From: Gammaproteobacteria bacterium
GTDB taxonomy: Bacteria; Pseudomonadota; Gammaproteobacteria; Eutrophobiales; Eutrophobiaceae
Length of the DNA: 41,272 nt
Assembly: GCA_030829985.1 (NCBI GenBank)
Contig: JAURNW010000002.1
Coordinates: 1 to 41,272, forward strand
Direction of reading: 5' to 3'
Shown here: positions 41,193-41,272 of the stretch, in pieces
Layout of the letters: every line of letters starts with the position of its first letter
Numbering within the stretch: the first letter of the stretch is position 1
Notes under the pieces: model-generated
What the model was told of the DNA's origin: nothing
The model's input: only the letters and a program-made list of their open reading frames with translations
Databases searched by the model: none
Made by a program: the position numbers and the translations under genes

Positions 41193-41272
41193 TTATGGCA
41201 GAGAGAAAACCATCAAGACACCACTGTTACGTGATGAATTCAACAGTTTACGATAACCACCCACAGCACCTA
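41193..41272 (-). CDS. xoxF: PQQ methanol dehydrogenase, probably XoxF (C-terminal end only)
   Basis: The minus strand is open from the window edge to a TAA at 41195-41193 and encodes GAVGGYRKLLNSSRN followed by SGVLMVFSLP. This resembles the final strands of PQQ-dependent methanol dehydrogenases (GAVGAF...GG...VFSL in MxaF and XoxF). The short tail directly after VFSLP is more like XoxF than MxaF, which continues with a longer extension. The xoxJ gene downstream on the same strand supports the call. Only about 25 residues are visible, so the lanthanide-site Asp cannot be checked. Confidence 0.72.
   Translation of the reverse strand, partial: GAVGGYRKLLNSSRNSGVLMVFSLP

Noticed and set aside
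1-41272. CRISPR array, insertion sequence or prophage
   Set aside because: I saw no regularly spaced direct repeats, no transposase or integrase and no phage structural genes on either strand.

Overview
The window reads as chromosome of an aerobic, AT-leaning methylotrophic proteobacterium. A gammaproteobacterium is most likely, judging from the class Ia ribonucleotide reductase with two ATP cones and the overall gene style, but I could not test this. About 28 kb is devoted to one-carbon oxidation through tetrahydromethanopterin (H4MPT) and methylofuran. The right edge enters a lanthanide-type methanol dehydrogenase (xoxF) locus.

Layout. 1-700: the tail of an unknown gene, a small hypothetical gene with an upstream in-frame stop, a truncated tRNA-Arg(ACG)-like remnant and a strong terminator. 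696-2816 (-): a DMSO-reductase-family molybdoenzyme. 3254-5223 (+): a CoxD/CoxE-like AAA ATPase and von Willebrand A pair. 5298-5656: two gene remnants (DUF547 N-terminus, histidine-kinase C-terminus). 5932-10273: nrdAB with a DnaA box, tandem NrdR boxes, a promoter and a terminator. 10365-14356 (-): methylofuran and pABA genes (mfnD, mfnF, pabB, mfnE-like). 14365-15069 (+): a HisA-like protein. 15232-21828 (-): fae, a CitG-like protein, a RimK-like ligase, mch, an ATP-grasp protein, mtdB and beta-RFAP synthase. 21995-29073 (+): a formylmethanofuran dehydrogenase-like operon (D, B, A, Ftr, C, 7Fe ferredoxin, ferredoxin-NADP reductase). 29200-33891 (+): a second fhcBADC set. 34155-38611 (+): an NAD-dependent Mo/W formate dehydrogenase. 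38704-41272 (-): xoxF C-terminus, a pseudoazurin-like cupredoxin, xoxJ and an unknown secreted protein.

How it fits together. Methanol is oxidised by XoxF to formaldehyde. Fae, MtdB and Mch take it as H4MPT adducts to formyl-H4MPT, and Ftr (FhcD) moves the formyl group to methylofuran. From there the locus appears to encode two exits. The second fhc set has lost the metal-ligand cysteine and the active-site arginine in its B subunit, has no D subunit, and is followed by formate dehydrogenase. This is the known hydrolytic route: formyl-methylofuran to formate, then CO2 plus NADH.

The first set is different. Its B subunit keeps the four [4Fe-4S] cysteines, the Cys-His of the Mo/W site and an Arg motif like the one in formate dehydrogenase. 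It sits next to an FwdD-type pterin-binding subunit and is followed by a ferredoxin and a ferredoxin-NADP reductase. I infer a redox-active, archaeal-style formylmethanofuran dehydrogenase working in a bacterium, passing electrons to ferredoxin and NADP (or running in reverse). This is the most exciting hypothesis in the window. It rests on motifs and gene order read from the sequence, not on any search or experiment.
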